Shown: positions 31,776 through 41,607, numbered from the stretch's first letter. The stretch is DNA of 64,000 bases from Microcoleus asticus IPMA8 (GCF_013179805.1 NZ_SRRZ01000014.1:1-64000), one strand, 5' to 3'. Program-made: numbers and translations. The notes: generated by a model from the letters alone, not told the origin.

Positions 31776-32576
31776 TTAGCGTTGAAATACTGCGCTTAAA
31801 ATGGTTAAAACCGTGCAACCAAACACGGCTTCCAATGTATATCTTCGCGAAGGTTTATAAGGGGAAGAATGCCAAACGCGCAGTTCTCCATTAAAGCCGC
31901 GCGAGGCTAAACTCAAGGAAACTTGACGGTAGTTTTCCAAAGTTCGCTGAAGCAATTGCCCGATTAAAATGCCTAAACTACGCATTCCCAGTTTCCAAGT
32001 GCGATAGCCGCAGCGGGAGTTTTGGGCTATCCAAAGTTCATCGGCGATCGCCAATAAGCTAAAAATAAACCGATACATTAGTAATAGCAGTTCTGTGACT
32101 AACTCTGGACAGCGTAATTGTCTGAGAATCTGCAAAATTTCGGTAAATGGAACCGTCAAGAGGATGAAATACATACAGCTTGTCGATGCGAAGGCGCGGG
32201 CAAATAGCAAGCTCACTTGGTATATCCCAGTGCGGCTCACATAGAGATAAAAAGTGCCGGTGCTAATGCCCCAACCTTGCCAAATATCCCACTGAATTGC
32301 GGGGATACGATCGCCCGCAACCGCACCCATTGCCAAAGCAGGCAAACTTGTCAGCAAAAACATCAACGGTAGCGACAGCAACCGCAGGTAAAGTTTCCCC
32401 GGAATGCCTGCATAGACGACGATCCAGACGGCTAACCAAAGGGCGATCGAGAATTGGACGATCGCCCCAGAAACCAGAGACAGAATTAAAAGGGCGATCG
32501 CAAAGGATAATTTGTGGGTTGGCGGCAACCCGCGCAAGCGATTTGTATAAGCCAGACTGTCAATCTGATGGTTCAT
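31776..32576 (-). CDS. cbiQ: CbiQ, transmembrane (T) subunit of the cobalt ECF transporter
   Basis: A 266-residue membrane protein with about five hydrophobic segments in the N-terminal two thirds (LSFAIALLILSLVSGAIVQF, LYLRLLSLPLMFLLTSLPAL). The cytoplasmic coupling region has conserved Ala-Arg-Gly variants: QNSRCGYRTWKLGMRSLG and LASRGFNGEL. It begins 8 bp after cbiN. Confidence 0.9.
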   Translation of the reverse strand: MNHQIDSLAYTNRLRGLPPTHKLSFAIALLILSLVSGAIVQFSIALWLAVWIVVYAGIPGKLYLRLLSLPLMFLLTSLPALAMGAVAGDRIPAIQWDIWQGWGISTGTFYLYVSRTGIYQVSLLFARAFASTSCMYFILLTVPFTEILQILRQLRCPELVTELLLLMYRFIFSLLAIADELWIAQNSRCGYRTWKLGMRSLGILIGQLLQRTLENYRQVSLSLASRGFNGELRVWHSSPYKPSRRYTLEAVFGCTVLTILSAVFQR

Positions 32577-32584
32577 TCCGACGG

Positions 32585-32905
32585 CTATTCATCATCAGAT
32601 TTTTGTCGCTGCGATCGCCCCTTGTACAGCCCGACCGCGTAGCCAATTACGCCCGCTCCTAGCGCCGCTTGAGTCGCAAACAGCAAACTTTCAATTTCTC
32701 CGCTAGCAGGCTCAAAAAAGTGGTTAAACCAAGGTTGATAGTCCGGTTGAATTTCCGTAATCGCTTTCTCAGCTTCCCCATCCGCTCCGCCGTATTCACC
32801 CCGGACAAAAACTAGGGGAATAACGGCAAGCGCGATAACAGCAATTACCAACATCCAATTTTGTTGTGAAGTAGCTTGCTGATTTCTTGTGTTTTTTTGA
32901 CTCAT
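32585..32905 (-). CDS. cbiN: CbiN, small subunit of the cobalt transporter
   Basis: A 106-residue protein with two membrane helices (MLVIAVIALAVIPLVFV and FATQAALGAGVIGYAVGLYKG) and a periplasmic loop beginning GEYGGADGEAEKAI, the typical CbiN layout. It lies 3 bp after cbiM and 8 bp before cbiQ, so the three genes form one operon. Confidence 0.9.
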   Translation of the reverse strand: MSQKNTRNQQATSQQNWMLVIAVIALAVIPLVFVRGEYGGADGEAEKAITEIQPDYQPWFNHFFEPASGEIESLLFATQAALGAGVIGYAVGLYKGRSQRQKSDDE

Positions 32906-32908
32906 GGC

Positions 32909-33670
32909 TTATGACTCCTGTCTCATCAATAACTTGAGAGTTTCTAGCTCTTGCTGCCCGTAAGAATGCAGCCAATTCCAGACCAATACAGTCAGCAATC
33001 CCTCGCTAATCGCCAGGGGTACTTGAGTGATAGCAAATATGCCAGCAAACTTGAGAAACGAAGCCATAAAACCGCCGCTTGCTGCCGGGAAAGCTAATGC
33101 TAATTGAATCGAAGTCGTCACATAAGTCAGCAAATCTGCCAAAGCCGCCGCACAAAAAATTGCCGCACGCTGGCTACCAGTTCGCAACAGCAATTGATAG
33201 ATAAAATAGGCAGCGAAAGGGCCGACAATCGCCATCGAAAACATATTCGCTCCCAGCGTTGTCAGCCCGCCGTGAGCTAACAGTAACGTTTGAAACAACA
33301 GGACTAAAGCCCCCAGTACCGCCATCACCGAAGGGCCGAACAAAATTGCACCCAAACCCGTACCTGTCGGGTGAGAACAACTCCCCGTTACCGATGGAAT
33401 TTTTAAAGCAGAAAGTACAAAAGTAAACGCACCCGCCAAAGCTAGCAATAGTTTAAGTTCTGGGTGTTCTTTTGTAATGCGAGTAATTGAGCGCAAACCT
33501 ACTGCAAAAAAAGGCAACGCCACCATCCACCAAAATGCCGCCCATTGCACCGGTAAAAAACCTTCCGAAATGTGCATAGCTGCGGCGGGCGTTGCCGAGG
33601 CCAGGACAATATAACAACTCAAGCCAGCCATCAATCCCAAGCTGACCAATTTCCGATTTCCGGTCTTCAC
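32909..33670 (-). CDS. cbiM: CbiM, substrate-binding membrane subunit of the cobalt transporter
   Basis: A 253-residue membrane protein. The mature core starts at MHISEGFLPVQWAAFWW, whose N-terminal Met-His binds the metal, preceded by a signal-like segment (LMAGLSCYIVLASATPAAA). Later motifs are KIPSVTGSCSHPTGTGLGAILFGP and GGLTTLGANMFSMAIVGP. I chose GTG 33670 because GAGG stands 7 bases upstream. The longer frame from ATG 33718 would start inside the conserved GATGCCCGCC of the riboswitch, which is unlikely to be a start. Confidence 0.9.
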   Translation of the reverse strand: MKTGNRKLVSLGLMAGLSCYIVLASATPAAAMHISEGFLPVQWAAFWWMVALPFFAVGLRSITRITKEHPELKLLLALAGAFTFVLSALKIPSVTGSCSHPTGTGLGAILFGPSVMAVLGALVLLFQTLLLAHGGLTTLGANMFSMAIVGPFAAYFIYQLLLRTGSQRAAIFCAAALADLLTYVTTSIQLALAFPAASGGFMASFLKFAGIFAITQVPLAISEGLLTVLVWNWLHSYGQQELETLKLLMRQES

Positions 33671-33679
33671 GCTGAACCT

Positions 33680-33832
<153 letters not shown>

Positions 33833-34013
33833 CTTAGTATAGTCGATCGCGTAAGTCTCAGCAAATCTTTTACAAAAATTACATCAGATTAACTAAGTCA
33901 AAATTACCTATCATCTTCTCTTCTCTTCCTTCGCGTCTTGGCGGTTCGTTCAATAAATACTATTGCCAAACAAATCAACGGTATAATATTAGTTAGTTTT
34001 GAGGAAAGCCGCA

Positions 34014-34712
34014 ATGTTACAGTACAACTTGCCGAGGAACTTGCCCTCCGCCGATGAACTACCAGACTCCGATGAAACACCTGTGGATAACGAACTGCAA
34101 GAACTAATACCGGGATTGCTAAAAGCAATCTTGCTGATACTTTGGTCAGAGCGCATGGACTGGTTTTTTGGCATAGATATGGGTATCTATTATCACCCCG
34201 ATAAACCTGCCATTGTGCCAGATGCTTTCTTGAGTTTAGGTGTAGAAAGGTTTTATGATGAAGAATTGCGTCCCAGTTACGTGCTGTGGGATGAAAATGT
34301 TTTGCCGACTTTTGTGCTGGAAGTAGTTTCCCCAACTTATCGCAAGGAATACAGCACAAAGTTGGAGGAATATCAAGCTTTAGGCGTACTTTATTACGTC
34401 ATTTATTCTTCCCGCCGCCGCCGTAAACCCCGTTTGGAAGTACATAAGTTAGTCAATGGGAAGTATGAATTACAGCCAGGACAGCCAGTTTGGATGCCAG
34501 AAATTGGTTTGGGGATTGGTTGTGAAAGGGGAAATTATTCTGGGGTGACAAGAGAGTGGTTGTATTGGTATGATGCCGATGGCAAACGTTATCTGACTCC
34601 TGAAGAAAAGATAAAAGAATCAGCGCAGCGCGCCCAACAGGAATCGCAGCGCGCCGATCGACTAGCCAAGCGATTGCGAGAGTTGGGGATAGATCCTGAT
34701 AATCTGAGCTGA
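34014..34712 (+). CDS. Uma2-family (DUF820) putative endonuclease
   Basis: A 232-residue Uma2 protein of the longer subtype: LPSADELPDSDETPVDNELQ at the start, DMGIYYHPDKPAIVPDAFLSLGV with the metal Asp, PTFVLEVVSPTYRKEYSTKLEEY as the ExK strand, and a C-terminal coiled tail (RAQQESQRADRLAKRLRELG). GAGGAAA precedes ATG 34014; a start five codons earlier is less likely. Confidence 0.87.
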   Translation: MLQYNLPRNLPSADELPDSDETPVDNELQELIPGLLKAILLILWSERMDWFFGIDMGIYYHPDKPAIVPDAFLSLGVERFYDEELRPSYVLWDENVLPTFVLEVVSPTYRKEYSTKLEEYQALGVLYYVIYSSRRRRKPRLEVHKLVNGKYELQPGQPVWMPEIGLGIGCERGNYSGVTREWLYWYDADGKRYLTPEEKIKESAQRAQQESQRADRLAKRLRELGIDPDNLS

Positions 34713-34741
34713 TGGCAATCAAGAGCACCAGACTGACGGAC

Positions 34742-34830
34742 TCTGGACGCTTAAAAACCGGGTTTTTAAACCGAGATCGATCGTCCTCAACGGAGGATTT
34801 TCTGGAAAAAACCCGGTTTCTGCGTCCAGA
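34742..34830. repeat. Inverted-repeat element with TCTGGACGC ends
   Basis: TCTGGACGC (34742-34750) and GCGTCCAGA (34822-34830) are perfect inverted ends of an 89-bp unit. Inside are facing AAAACCGGGTTTTT and AAAAAACCCGGTTTCT, the same subterminal pair as in the MITE-like elements at 20521 and 31658. Related family, different ends. Confidence 0.6.
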
Positions 34831-34954
34831 AATGTGTGAATATTTATCGCAAAAATCAGGAAAGATCGAGCTAGATCTGGGAAAAACAGAGAGTTGGACG
34901 GCAAACATTGAGATCCAGCTCGAAAAGATGAAAATCAGGAGAGGTTATTAAATA

Positions 34955-36535
34955 ATGGTCATGGATCTGCGTTCTTACGATGTCATCTGTTTTGGTGATG
35001 AAGTTCCAGGAGTTCTAGCTGTTATCTCTGCCTCCAGAGAATATCTTCGCCGAACAAAGCGTTATCCGCGAATTCTACTGATGTCGAAAGCAAGCTTGCA
35101 AGAAGGAATTGGCGGACATTTGGTAAGAGGCGGTCTTGCTTATTTAGATAGAAGTCAGATTAGTGAAGAACTTCAACAATCTTTAAAGTTAGATATCTTT
35201 GGTTCACCGGCGACAATCTATAAAGAATTATTACAAAAATCCGGCGTTAAGGCAATTGCACTTGACCCCCGCAAAGCCAGTGCAGCGCTGAAAGAAATGC
35301 TGGTACAAGCTGGGGCCGATCTCCTCAGCAAAGTAGAAATTCAATCAGTCACTAAGGCAGGCCAAAAAATTGCCAGTATAACCACCTCTCAAGGCGTAGT
35401 TTATGCCGGCAAGCAATTTATTGATGCCACTGTCAATGCCGAATTAGCTCAAGCTGCTGGTGTGAGAAAGCTGAAGGGATTTGAAACATTTGGTCTGCCT
35501 AATTCAGAACTTCCAGTCACCCTCGTTTTTGAAACTCAAGGACTCAGTGCAAGAGCACTGAAAGAATTCGATTATATTTATCTAAAACGCTTTACCAACC
35601 TGGCCGATGCAGAGAGTCAAAAATTTTTGCTGTACGCTGCCGACAAGGATGCCAAACTAGCAGAAGAACTCCGGCGGGAAATGAGGGACACTAAAGGCAA
35701 TCTCAAAACTCTGTGGGCGGGTAACGATTACATCGATGTTCGCTCGCCGGCTCTGTCTGTAGCTTACCACTCGTTTAGAGGAAGAAAACTATCTTTTTCT
35801 GAAACTGGCATAATTTTAGATGAGGGAAATATAGCAATACTTCCAAATGAAAGACTTTCGTGGAATGCGCTTTTATTCGCAGTCACCGCCAGCGAAGCAG
35901 AAGCCTTAGCTAGAAGCGGGAGCAAACCCACGGCTAATATGCAAAGAGAGATGTTATTTATTACAACTTGGCTGAAGAGTTTGGGCGCTAGTTCTGTTAC
36001 TTATGCCTCAGAGCTTTATATCAGACACGCGGGCAATGTGACGGGAGTTGTAGAACCTTTAACTGGCGCACAAATGCTGTTAGGTGGCGTACCTGCTAAT
36101 GAAGCGCTGGCAACATTTAGCTATCATTTTGATGTACGCGGAGGAATCCAGGGTATTCGCGACAAAGCAACTCGTCTAGGATGGTTTAAAAGTCTGAGTT
36201 TTCAACACCCTATCTTTAATGTTGGCATCCGCCACGCATTAATTAAAAACGTTCCTAACCTGGCAGTGGTTAGTCCCTGTTCTGGATTTGAAGGGTTTGC
36301 TTGTTCTGTCGGCAGAATTGTGGAATTCAACGCCGCAGTTGGTCAAGGTGTTGGTATCGCTGCGGTTAATGCCATTCTAAATAACAAAAATCTAGCCGAT
36401 GTATCTAACCGAGAAGTGAGACAAGTTCTCGCTGAAACAGGCCAGTTACCTAAAATTTTTGGAACTCCAAATAATGGTGATGCAATGCTATTGGCGCAAT
36501 TCGAGACTCTTGCCAGTTCGGATGCTATTGCGTAA
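34955..36535 (+). CDS. FAD-dependent oxidoreductase
   Basis: A 526-residue protein with an N-terminal Rossmann-like nucleotide site in modified form (YDVICFGDEVPGVLAVISASREYLRR), a GGHLVRGGLAYLDR segment, and ALKEMLVQAGADLLSKVEIQSV plus GKQFIDATVNAELAQAAGV, as in FAD-dependent dehydrogenases of the glycine-oxidase-like fold. The usual GxGxxG is replaced by GDEVPG, which is common in this cyanobacterial group. Substrate unknown; it stands alone. Confidence 0.72.
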   Translation: MVMDLRSYDVICFGDEVPGVLAVISASREYLRRTKRYPRILLMSKASLQEGIGGHLVRGGLAYLDRSQISEELQQSLKLDIFGSPATIYKELLQKSGVKAIALDPRKASAALKEMLVQAGADLLSKVEIQSVTKAGQKIASITTSQGVVYAGKQFIDATVNAELAQAAGVRKLKGFETFGLPNSELPVTLVFETQGLSARALKEFDYIYLKRFTNLADAESQKFLLYAADKDAKLAEELRREMRDTKGNLKTLWAGNDYIDVRSPALSVAYHSFRGRKLSFSETGIILDEGNIAILPNERLSWNALLFAVTASEAEALARSGSKPTANMQREMLFITTWLKSLGASSVTYASELYIRHAGNVTGVVEPLTGAQMLLGGVPANEALATFSYHFDVRGGIQGIRDKATRLGWFKSLSFQHPIFNVGIRHALIKNVPNLAVVSPCSGFEGFACSVGRIVEFNAAVGQGVGIAAVNAILNNKNLADVSNREVRQVLAETGQLPKIFGTPNNGDAMLLAQFETLASSDAIA

Positions 36536-36817
36536 TATCAATTTCAATAAACAATGCAATAGTAGGTTTGGCCCGGGGAACGAAACTCAACACAACAGTT
36601 TTTAGCAAGAAATGAGTAAAATTGCTATTAATATTATGTCCCCTAAAACGACAACAATCACGTTGGTTTGTAATGACGAATTTAATCCCGATCAAATTCT
36701 GAGGACTTCCGTCGTCACTACAAACCTATAACGGTGATTTTACCGGAAATTGTACAATACCTCGATCGCCTGCACTGAATTATTGTGCTGCGCGGCACTA
36801 ACCTGTTAAACAACATT
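36536..36817. other. Non-coding region with one strong stem-loop
   Basis: 36665-36679 and 36712-36726 pair at 14 of 15 positions (GGTTTGTAATGACGA and its near-complement), possibly a terminator-like or repeat structure between convergent genes. No gene is seen. Confidence 0.5.
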
Positions 36818-37150
36818 TCAACTTGAGACTTCACTTAATTTTTCCAGCTTGGTTTCCCGCACAAACAAGAAAAGCGGGAAAGCACATGAAAACGAAACAA
36901 GCACACCCAGAAGTACGTACAGCCCTACAAAACTTATATCCAATCGTTTTGACTCAGCGTACATCCAAGTGCTTCCTGCTACAGTTGCGATCGACAAATC
37001 TAAACTTAGCGATTTCGCAGCAAGATTAGCCGAACTCTCGTTTACAAAGTCAAGCAAGCCAGCATTGCTAAAAAACTGCAAGTTATAGTACCAAGGCAGC
37101 ACAATCCCCAGAATAGATAGGATGAGATAAATGATTCGCTTAACGCTCAT
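36818..37150 (-). CDS. DUF2834 membrane protein
   Basis: A 110-residue protein with three hydrophobic segments (IIYLILSILGIVLPWYYNLQFF, LDLSIATVAGSTWMYAES, FVGLYVLLGVLVSFSCAFPLFLFV). The pattern GIVLPWYYNLQFF and the C-terminal PLFLFVRE match the DUF2834 family of small membrane proteins. Role unknown. Confidence 0.75.
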   Translation of the reverse strand: MSVKRIIYLILSILGIVLPWYYNLQFFSNAGLLDFVNESSANLAAKSLSLDLSIATVAGSTWMYAESKRLDISFVGLYVLLGVLVSFSCAFPLFLFVRETKLEKLSEVSS

Positions 37151-37207
37151 AATTACCCGACCTGTTCTTCGAGCAACTGTATTACCCTACTCGCTAACAA
37201 CCAATCC

Positions 37208-39340
37208 TTACTTCTTCTGCGGGCACTTCGGATGAATCCCCCCCTGCAAACAAATGTAAGCAATTTGACTTTTATCTAAATTCTTAGCCTCCGCAAAATC
37301 AACTCCTAGGAATCGACCCGATTTACTCCCGGTCGGACTTTGAATAAATTGCTCCGAAGCTGCCTTCCCCAGAAACACAGCGCCTTTAAAATTCGCTCCC
37401 GCTAAATTCGCGCCCCTAAAATCAACCGAACTCACCTCCGCATTCCGAAAATTCGCATCTTGCAACCGAGCATCTCTTAAATTCACGTTGGCGAGTTTAG
37501 TCGAACTCAAATCGGCATTTTGTAAGTTCGCGCCACTCAAATCAGCACCGGACAAATCAGCACCTTGCCATTCCGATTTAGACAAGTTTGTCAAGGACAA
37601 CTGAGCGCCTTGAGCCTTCACTTTGCCCAAACGTGCACCTGACAAATCCGCTCCAGACAAATTCGCGCTTCCTATATCTGCACCAGTAAAAATTGCATTT
37701 TTTAACTGTGCTTGCTGCAAATTTGCTCCAATTAAAATAGCACTGCTGAAATTAGCTGAATTCAAATTGCCGCTTGACAAATTAGCTTTGTTCAGGACAG
37801 CGCGCACAAAAGTAGTCCGGTTCATTACAGCACTGTTCAAAGACGCCCCGGTCAAATTTACTCCTTCCAAATTAGCGCCGCTCAAGTCAGAAACCCAATC
37901 GTCAAATGTAGCCGGACGCCTGTCTTCGCCTGTGCCGTAAAAGCGAGCTCCCTGAAAGCTGGCATTGGTTAAATTGGTATTTCTCAACTTAATTCCCGAC
38001 AAGTCAACTTTGTTTAAAACTAAAGTAAACTGAGACGGGCCTGCGGGACTTTGAGCTAAATCGGTGCGGCTCAGATCCGCGCCGTTGAGCTGGCTGCTAT
38101 ACACTGTGAGAATTTTGCCGATCGCCCTTTGTACTGTTCGCTGGCGGGCCGCCGCTAACTCGCGTTCCGGCGCTTTGCCGCCAAAGCGCAGGGAATCGAG
38201 GTCGTTGCTGAGAGCTTGGTTCAACCGCTGCAAGTCAGGCAAAGCTTTCGGCCCGCTACTGACTAAAGCTTGCTGGATCGCGTCCAGCATGGCGCGGTTG
38301 TCTTCTTGAGCGAGCAAATCCGCTAGCAGCGGTACGGCGCGGGAGTCTTCCACCGCCCCCAAAGCCAAAATTGCCGATCGCCTGCCGGATGCGCCGCTAG
38401 CCGATGTGGGAGACAATTTGCTAACTAAAGCTACAAATAATTCGTCGTTCCGCTGCCGCGAATCCCGCATATTTGCTTGACTTTGAGTGTAGATGAGAGT
38501 GCCGACAAACAAAGTTAAAATCAATCCAGCGCTGCCGATGGTAACTATCACTAAAGTTGTGCCTGGGTGTTGGCGCATCCAATTCCACAAACTGGCATTT
38601 GCTTTCAAGCCGGTTTGCGGAGTCACAACCAAAGCCGCAATCTGCGCGTCTTCCTCAGTCCAATCTGGACTATTGACAGGATTGGCAGACAGTTCATTCG
38701 ATCGATCGCTGACGACCAAAGTATTCGCGAGGCGATCGTGTCCCGCTTGCCGTTTGTAACGCCACGCAACCGCGCCGTCTGCCAGCACTGCCAAGCCGCT
38801 CAGCCCCCCTAAAATCAGCAAATCTGGAAACGCACCCGTCAAGCGCCAAATGCCGTAAGCGACGCCCAGAGGCACTCCCCAGCGCCCTAAAGTTTCGCGA
38901 ATTAGCACTTGCCCAAAACCCGGAGGAGTACCAGACGCTGTGACAACTTTGACGCCGAACCAGCGTTTGGGGAGAGTTTGACCGGTTCTGGCGAGCAAAA
39001 ACAGTTGCCACCCCGCTAAAACTGCCGGTGCCAGCAGCGCCCCTGACCAGAATAGATTAGTTAGGGGTGCGACTCTGGGGTTGCGATCGCGCACCGGTAT
39101 GCCCAAAGTACGGGCGACTGTTTCGGATGCTGCTGCTACTGAGGGATTGAGCGGCACACTTTGAGATTCCTTGTTGACCAATGCCCCGATACTGAAGGGA
39201 ACGAGGGCGCTGGCCGCAATTAACGAAATTTCCACGGCCCAAGCGCCGCACCTGCGAACCAGCAGTGGCATTTGCTTGGATTGTCTTTGCCAAGACGGAT
39301 CGGGTTGATTGATGCCGCTGGGCGCGGTGGGGCTAGCCAT
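37208..39340 (-). CDS. RDD membrane domain fused to pentapeptide repeats
   Basis: A 710-residue protein. Residues 25-210 form an RDD domain with several helices (LVRRCGAWAVEISLIAASALVPFSIG, LFLLARTGQTLPKRWFGVKVV). A further membrane helix lies near 265-285 (TTLVIVTIGSAGLILTLFVG). A HEAT-like stretch follows at 300-400 (RRSAILALGAVEDSRAVPLLADLL). From about 420 to 690 there are A(D/N)LxX pentapeptide repeats (ADLSGADLSGANLQ, ANVNLRDARLQDANF), a right-handed beta-helix. The repeats probably lie in the cytoplasm and mediate contacts. Function unknown; such fusions are frequent in filamentous cyanobacteria. Confidence 0.88.
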   Translation of the reverse strand: MASPTAPSGINQPDPSWQRQSKQMPLLVRRCGAWAVEISLIAASALVPFSIGALVNKESQSVPLNPSVAAASETVARTLGIPVRDRNPRVAPLTNLFWSGALLAPAVLAGWQLFLLARTGQTLPKRWFGVKVVTASGTPPGFGQVLIRETLGRWGVPLGVAYGIWRLTGAFPDLLILGGLSGLAVLADGAVAWRYKRQAGHDRLANTLVVSDRSNELSANPVNSPDWTEEDAQIAALVVTPQTGLKANASLWNWMRQHPGTTLVIVTIGSAGLILTLFVGTLIYTQSQANMRDSRQRNDELFVALVSKLSPTSASGASGRRSAILALGAVEDSRAVPLLADLLAQEDNRAMLDAIQQALVSSGPKALPDLQRLNQALSNDLDSLRFGGKAPERELAAARQRTVQRAIGKILTVYSSQLNGADLSRTDLAQSPAGPSQFTLVLNKVDLSGIKLRNTNLTNASFQGARFYGTGEDRRPATFDDWVSDLSGANLEGVNLTGASLNSAVMNRTTFVRAVLNKANLSSGNLNSANFSSAILIGANLQQAQLKNAIFTGADIGSANLSGADLSGARLGKVKAQGAQLSLTNLSKSEWQGADLSGADLSGANLQNADLSSTKLANVNLRDARLQDANFRNAEVSSVDFRGANLAGANFKGAVFLGKAASEQFIQSPTGSKSGRFLGVDFAEAKNLDKSQIAYICLQGGIHPKCPQKK

Positions 39341-39355
39341 ATTTAGAAATTCCTA

Positions 39356-39682
39356 TTATTTGTCGTTAGTATTTGAGGACTGGGGGGAAATTGCCAATTT
39401 ATACGCTATGTAGATTAGCACTCCGAGAACGGCAAGAGTCATCAGCGCTGAAATTAGCTGTACGACGCTATTGAAGACTGTCAGGACAATTATCGCTCCG
39501 ACGGCAAAGGCTGCCACCTGCCCGGGTTTGGGAAGTCTTTGAAACTTATCCAGTAATTGATTGTATAAGGTTCCGAGGGCTTGATAGCTGTCAGAATTTT
39601 GTGAGATCAGCGGCGATCGTTCTACTTTAGCTTTTAGTTCTCCGAACGCTTGCTGCCAATTGAAGTTATTTTGAGGATTCAT
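39356..39682 (-). CDS. Small membrane protein of unknown function
   Basis: A 108-residue protein, MNPQNNFNWQQAFGELKAKVERS, then a polar helical part and one or two hydrophobic segments (VAAFAVGAIIVLTVFNSVVQLISALMTLAVLGVLIYIAYKLA). ATG 39682 is favoured. A longer frame to 39790 would overlap the divergent gene at 39779 and start in non-conserved sequence. It lies 15 bp upstream of the RDD-pentapeptide gene on the same strand, so the two may be an operon. Confidence 0.65.
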   Translation of the reverse strand: MNPQNNFNWQQAFGELKAKVERSPLISQNSDSYQALGTLYNQLLDKFQRLPKPGQVAAFAVGAIIVLTVFNSVVQLISALMTLAVLGVLIYIAYKLAISPQSSNTNDK

Positions 39683-39778
39683 AAAAAAATTCGGAAGTTT
39701 GTTTAGATTAATGTGTTCGGAACCGCCATTATCCCCTACCGTCAAAGAACTAGAATAAATGCCATTGTGTGAGGAAAC

Positions 39779-40228
39779 ATGAAGATCCATTATCCGGGCG
39801 ATCGCGGCAAACTGTGGTTTAGTCCGATCGTCACCCTAGCCTTGGCAATGATTTTAGCGGATGCCGGTGCCCTTCGGAGCCAACCGCTACAAATTGCTCC
39901 GGGATTTCCCGAACCGCTGGGAGTTTCTGGAGTTTCCGGCGGCCCGAACAATAGCGGCGACTGCGGTTTTGTGTCCCAAGGACCGAACCACGTCATCGAA
40001 GTAACGCAGGATTTGCCTTACTGGCGGATTGCAGTACAAACCGCTGGAGCTCCGAGTTTGATGATTCAGGGGCCGCGGGGGCGTTTCTGCGTCCTGCCGG
40101 CGAATTCTGCTGCGGGGAATGTAGAATTTTCCGGTTATGGGGACAAGGGGACTTATGTTATTTTTGTGGGCGATCGATCTCAAGGTCAACACCCTTACTC
40201 TCTTTCTATTTCCCAAAAGCGAAATTAA
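39779..40228 (+). CDS. Small secreted protein of unknown function
   Basis: A 149-residue protein with an N-terminal signal-like segment (WFSPIVTLALAMILADAGALRSQP) and a beta-rich mature domain with two Cys (SGDCGFVSQGPNHVIEV and GRFCVLPANSA). The pair could form a disulfide in the periplasm. No family recognised. Divergent from the small membrane protein gene. Confidence 0.65.
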   Translation: MKIHYPGDRGKLWFSPIVTLALAMILADAGALRSQPLQIAPGFPEPLGVSGVSGGPNNSGDCGFVSQGPNHVIEVTQDLPYWRIAVQTAGAPSLMIQGPRGRFCVLPANSAAGNVEFSGYGDKGTYVIFVGDRSQGQHPYSLSISQKRN

Positions 40229-40330
40229 CCATACAACGAGATTAGGACGCTTGCTGTGAGAAAATGGCTTTTTTGCGATCGTCAAGAAGCCTGCTTTTTA
40301 ACAGCAAGTGCGTTAACTAGGGATTTCCTA

Positions 40331-40978
40331 TCAATTTTGTATTTGGTTTTTAACCCACTGGCGAAACAATCTGAGAGTTTGACTCGTACCCGCTGTTTGG
40401 CTTTGTTCGCAATATTGAGAAATAGCTTCAATAATTGGCAGATTGGGAAAGGTAGGACTAATTTCAGCTTCAATATATTTCCCATCTTGAAGCACATTAA
40501 TCTGAAGCTTCTTATTTTCATAGCGCCATATTTCAGGTACTCCCAAAGCTTCGTAAGCATCGAGTTGAGTTTTGGAAGTTATATCGACTTCAATTGCTAA
40601 GTCAGGCGGCGGATCGACAGTTAAGTCGATCCGCTTTTTACCAATCATTAGAGCATAATTCTGAATGTAAAAGCAGTTGTCAGGTTCAATTCCTTGTAAC
40701 ATATTTTTTCGCTTAAAAGTCGTCGAGCCAAAACATTCTCGATCAATTTCAAGTTCTTCGAGTAATATTTTCACCATATCCCCAATGATTTCCTTATTGA
40801 ATTCATGTTCTGGTAGTGGCATCCTAATCTCTAAAGTTCCTTGACTGTAAGCTATTCTAGAGCCACGGTGTTCTCCCAACTCTTCTAAAATTGCTTCAAA
40901 TTCCTGCCAGTTAACATCATGGAACAGCACTCTCTGCCCTGGGGGTAAACTGATTTGCTTTAATTGCAGCGTTACCAT
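40331..40978 (-). CDS. Uma2-family (DUF820) putative endonuclease
   Basis: A 215-residue Uma2 protein: VNWQEFEAILEELGEHRGSRIAYSQGTLEIRMPLPEHE, then KRIDLTVDPPPDLAIEVDITSKTQLDAYEALGVPEIWRYEN, with the Pro-Asp-Leu and Glu-x-Asp catalytic pair. The adjacent minus-strand Uma2 gene at 40996 is broken, so the two may once have been a pair. Confidence 0.87.
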   Translation of the reverse strand: MVTLQLKQISLPPGQRVLFHDVNWQEFEAILEELGEHRGSRIAYSQGTLEIRMPLPEHEFNKEIIGDMVKILLEELEIDRECFGSTTFKRKNMLQGIEPDNCFYIQNYALMIGKKRIDLTVDPPPDLAIEVDITSKTQLDAYEALGVPEIWRYENKKLQINVLQDGKYIEAEISPTFPNLPIIEAISQYCEQSQTAGTSQTLRLFRQWVKNQIQN

Positions 40979-40995
40979 TTCAACCTCCGATTTAT

Positions 40996-41607
40996 TTAAG
41001 TTATAGAGATAAAAACCTGCTCAACAGTCAGATTAAGTTTCGGGAAGGCAGACGAAATAATAGTATCGGACTCTCGGAACTGGCTAACCTGGTACTCTCC
41101 CTCAACCAACTGGTAAATCGATACAGTAGGTTGTTTGGGATTGCCGATGAACCGCCGACCGCCCAAGGCAGCACAGTCAACAACCCAGTATTCCGAGATA
41201 CCCAATCTTTCATACTCAGCCACTTTTACCAGGTAATCATCTTGCCAGTTAGTGCTAACTACTTCGACCACAAGCTTGACAGAGCTACCTTGAGAAATAA
41301 CTGATGATTTTTTCCAGAGTTGCTCTGAAATTAAGGCTGTTTTGTCTAAGACTATGAGATCGGGCTGGTAGCCCGTGGTCGTTTCGGGAGGTCTGAGAAA
41401 ATAAGTTTACGGTGTTACATAAGGAAGATTTAAACGGTCAATTTCTAGGTTAATTTTTCTGATAATAAAACCTGTAACTTCCTCATGGCAGCCATTTGGG
41501 TTCATCTCAACTATTACTCCATTGCGTAGATCGAAACGTCCTTTTCCATCTGGATACCATTCTAAAAACTCTTCAAATGTTATCGATTTGATTATGGTTT
41601 GAATCAT
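40996..41607 (-). pseudogene. Uma2-family gene broken by a single in-frame stop codon
   Basis: The N-terminal part, MIQTIIKSITFEEFLEWYPDG to LPYVTP, ends at TAA 41407-41409. The very next codons in the same frame continue the family sequence (TYFLRPPETTTGYQPDLIVL, then VVEVVSTNWQDDYLVKVAEYERLG, GISEYWVVD) to the natural end at 40996. Only one nonsense codon interrupts an otherwise full Uma2 protein of about 200 residues, so the loss is recent or the position is a sequencing error. Confidence 0.85.
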
